Shown piece after piece: positions 5,813-7,140 of a stretch of DNA of 7,140 nucleotides. Position 1 is the first letter of the stretch. Each line of letters begins with the position of its first letter. The translations under genes were made by a program, and so were the position numbers. The notes below the pieces were generated by a model. The model had not been told where the DNA came from and made no database searches. It worked only from the letters and a program-made list of their open reading frames with translations. Source of the stretch: Actinomycetes bacterium (lineage in GTDB: Bacteria > Actinomycetota > Actinomycetes > Nanopelagicales > Nanopelagicaceae); assembly GCA_014190175.1 (NCBI GenBank), contig BJFZ01000057.1:1-7140 (forward strand), given 5' to 3'.

Positions 5813-7140
5813 TCACGAACGCCCAACAATTGGTGGCACACACCTGCGCGTTTCTTTAGTTGGAGCGCGTAGGAAATCGAAATCACATCCTTCATCTGGC
5901 TGAAGCACGTGAGCTTGATAGAGAGCTGGCCATCCTCGAAGATGTTCACTTGGAATTGGTTTCCAATTAGCTCTACGAGTGGCAATCTCTGAATCAGATA
6001 ACTTCAAATTGAGCGCACCGTTGGGAACGTCGAGTTCAATCATGTCTCCATCTTGCACTATAGCAAGGGTTCCGCCAATAGCAGCCTCAGGTGAAACATG
6101 GAGCAAGCAGGTACCGAAGGAAGTTCCACTCATGCGCGAATCTGTAACTCGCACCATATCTACTACCCCTTGCTCGGCAAGTTTTCGAGGAATGGGAATC
6201 ATGCCCCACTCAGGTAATCCCGGTACTCCAACCGCGCCGCAACCAGCAAGAACGAGAACACTGTCTTTGGTAACTTTTAGATCTGGGTCATCGATTCGTG
6301 TGCGCATATCTGCATACCCTGTAAAGACAACGGCAGGTCCTGTATGAGTAAGTAATTCAGGTGATGCCGCAGAAACTTTGATTACCGCACCGTTAACTGC
6401 AAGATTTCCTTTTACAACTGAAAATGCACCAGTTGGAAATAAAGGATTATCGATAGAACGAATTGACCCATTTTTTTCATTTCGCTTTACAAGATTTCCC
6501 CCCAGTGTTTTACCTGTTAATGACATAGTGTCGAGCTCAAGCAAATCTTTAAGTTCATACGCAAGTGCTGGTAAGCCTCCTGCTTGATGAAAATCTTGAA
6601 TTAAACCAGTACCAGATGGTTCAACATCGGCAAGGACTGGAATGTTCACACCAAGTGTTGCAACATCGCCAAGTGTTATCTCTCCGCCAATTCGCCCGGA
6701 TATACCTAGAAGATGGATAAGAGCATTTGTTGAGCCACCGCACGCATGCAGTATGCGAATTGCATTTCGAAAAGCTTTTGGTGTCATAACATCTGATGGC
6801 AACACTTGATTTTTAACCATCTTCACAATTTCAATTCCTGAATTGCGAGCTGCAACTTTTCGCTCAGGACTATTTGCTGGAATAGTCGAAGTGCCAGATA
6901 ATGACATACCAAGTGTTTCAACCATGAGCGCAACCGAAGATGCAGTACCCATTGTGTTGCAAGATCCAAGCCCACAATTAAGGCAACTTTCAAACTCACG
7001 CCATTCTTTTTCTGATATTTTTCCAGATCGTAAGTCAGCCCACATGCGCCATAAATCTGTTCCTGTACCAACTCTTCTACCTTTATAAACAGTGTCAGGT
7101 CTAGCGCCTGCACTCAACATAATTGCTGGCAAGTTCGCAC
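5813..7140 (-). CDS. IlvD/Edd-family dehydratase, sugar-acid (aldonate) type, 5'-partial
   Basis: This iron-sulphur lyase would remove water from an aldonic acid (such as arabinonate, xylonate or galactonate) to give a 2-keto-3-deoxy acid in the cytoplasm. The frame stays open through base 7140. The TTG codon at 7132 is internal, since the upstream Ala-Asn and the following LPAIMLSAG are core family sequence. About 440 of the usual 570-600 residues are visible, so the first two cluster cysteines and the Mg-binding lysine lie outside. Numbering from 7132, the third cluster cysteine is C58 in GSCNTMGTAS, and the catalytic serine is probably S335 in DSRMSGTSFGT. Substrate hints are LPEWGMIPIPRKL (306-318) and the tail HVLQPDEGCDFDFL (408-421), which resemble sugar-acid dehydratases rather than the branched-chain amino acid enzyme. 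Close spacing to the importer genes supports a catabolic role. C50 and C53 are extra cysteines near the cluster cysteine. Confidence 0.88.
   Translation of the reverse strand, partial: ANLPAIMLSAGARPDTVYKGRRVGTGTDLWRMWADLRSGKISEKEWREFESCLNCGLGSCNTMGTASSVALMVETLGMSLSGTSTIPANSPERKVAARNSGIEIVKMVKNQVLPSDVMTPKAFRNAIRILHACGGSTNALIHLLGISGRIGGEITLGDVATLGVNIPVLADVEPSGTGLIQDFHQAGGLPALAYELKDLLELDTMSLTGKTLGGNLVKRNEKNGSIRSIDNPLFPTGAFSVVKGNLAVNGAVIKVSAASPELLTHTGPAVVFTGYADMRTRIDDPDLKVTKDSVLVLAGCGAVGVPGLPEWGMIPIPRKLAEQGVVDMVRVTDSRMSGTSFGTCLLHVSPEAAIGGTLAIVQDGDMIELDVPNGALNLKLSDSEIATRRANWKPIPSEHLRGWPALYQAHVLQPDEGCDFDFLRAPTKETRRCVPPIVGRS

Noticed and set aside
5586..5903. A 105-codon plus-strand open frame across the lipoprotein start and dehydratase end
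   Set aside because: It is antisense to two well-supported genes and the gap between them, with no domain or motif of its own.
7130..7132. TTG as the true start of the dehydratase
   Set aside because: It falls in the middle of the conserved family core, the frame is open to the window edge, and about 140 N-terminal residues including cluster ligands would be missing.
5813..7140. Branched-chain amino acid dihydroxy-acid dehydratase (IlvD proper)
   Set aside because: The PEWGMIPIP stretch and the DEGCDFDFL tail fit sugar-acid dehydratases better, and the next genes are a sugar importer, not amino-acid biosynthesis genes.

Overview
The window looks like a piece of a compact bacterial chromosome. 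By eye the base composition is moderately AT-rich, with G+C roughly in the low-to-mid 40s percent. Gene spacing is tight: a 4-base start/stop overlap, a 33-base tail-to-tail overlap, and gaps of 25 to 118 bases. The solute-binding lipoprotein and the leaderless-type promoter candidate have an actinobacterial flavour. Together with the moderate GC and tight packing, this makes a streamlined actinobacterium, such as a freshwater acI/Nanopelagicales-type organism, my best guess. That is inference; no rRNA or phylogenetic marker is present.

Layout: The left edge (1-1233, + strand) holds the C-terminal two thirds of an acetoacetyl-CoA synthetase, cut by the window start. Everything else is on the minus strand and reads right to left as one probable transcription unit: (1) a sugar-acid-type dehydratase of the IlvD/Edd family, cut by the right edge (5813-7140); (2) a sugar-binding lipoprotein (4469-5764); (3) a strong intrinsic-terminator-like hairpin (4405-4444); (4) and (5) two CUT1-type ABC permeases overlapping by GTGA (3457-4350 and 2651-3460); (6) a GT28/MurG-like glycosyltransferase with a long C-terminal extension (1201-2625). 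The last gene overlaps the acetoacetyl-CoA synthetase tail to tail, with codons in exact antisense register.

How the parts fit: The lipoprotein and the two permeases form the extracytoplasmic and membrane parts of a carbohydrate ABC importer. No ATPase is encoded here, so it is likely powered by a shared MsmK/UgpC-type ATPase encoded elsewhere. The dehydratase just upstream suggests that the imported compound, or a product of it, is oxidised to an aldonic acid and dehydrated to a 2-keto-3-deoxy acid. The hairpin after the binding-protein gene probably reduces transcription into the permease genes, so the binding protein is made in excess. The glycosyltransferase is an unexpected last member and may also have its own leaderless promoter.

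No RNA genes, mobile elements, CRISPR arrays or long repeats were seen. Most of the window is ordinary catabolic gene content. The points worth a second look are the intra-operon terminator, the antisense overlap, and the role and expression of the glycosyltransferase.
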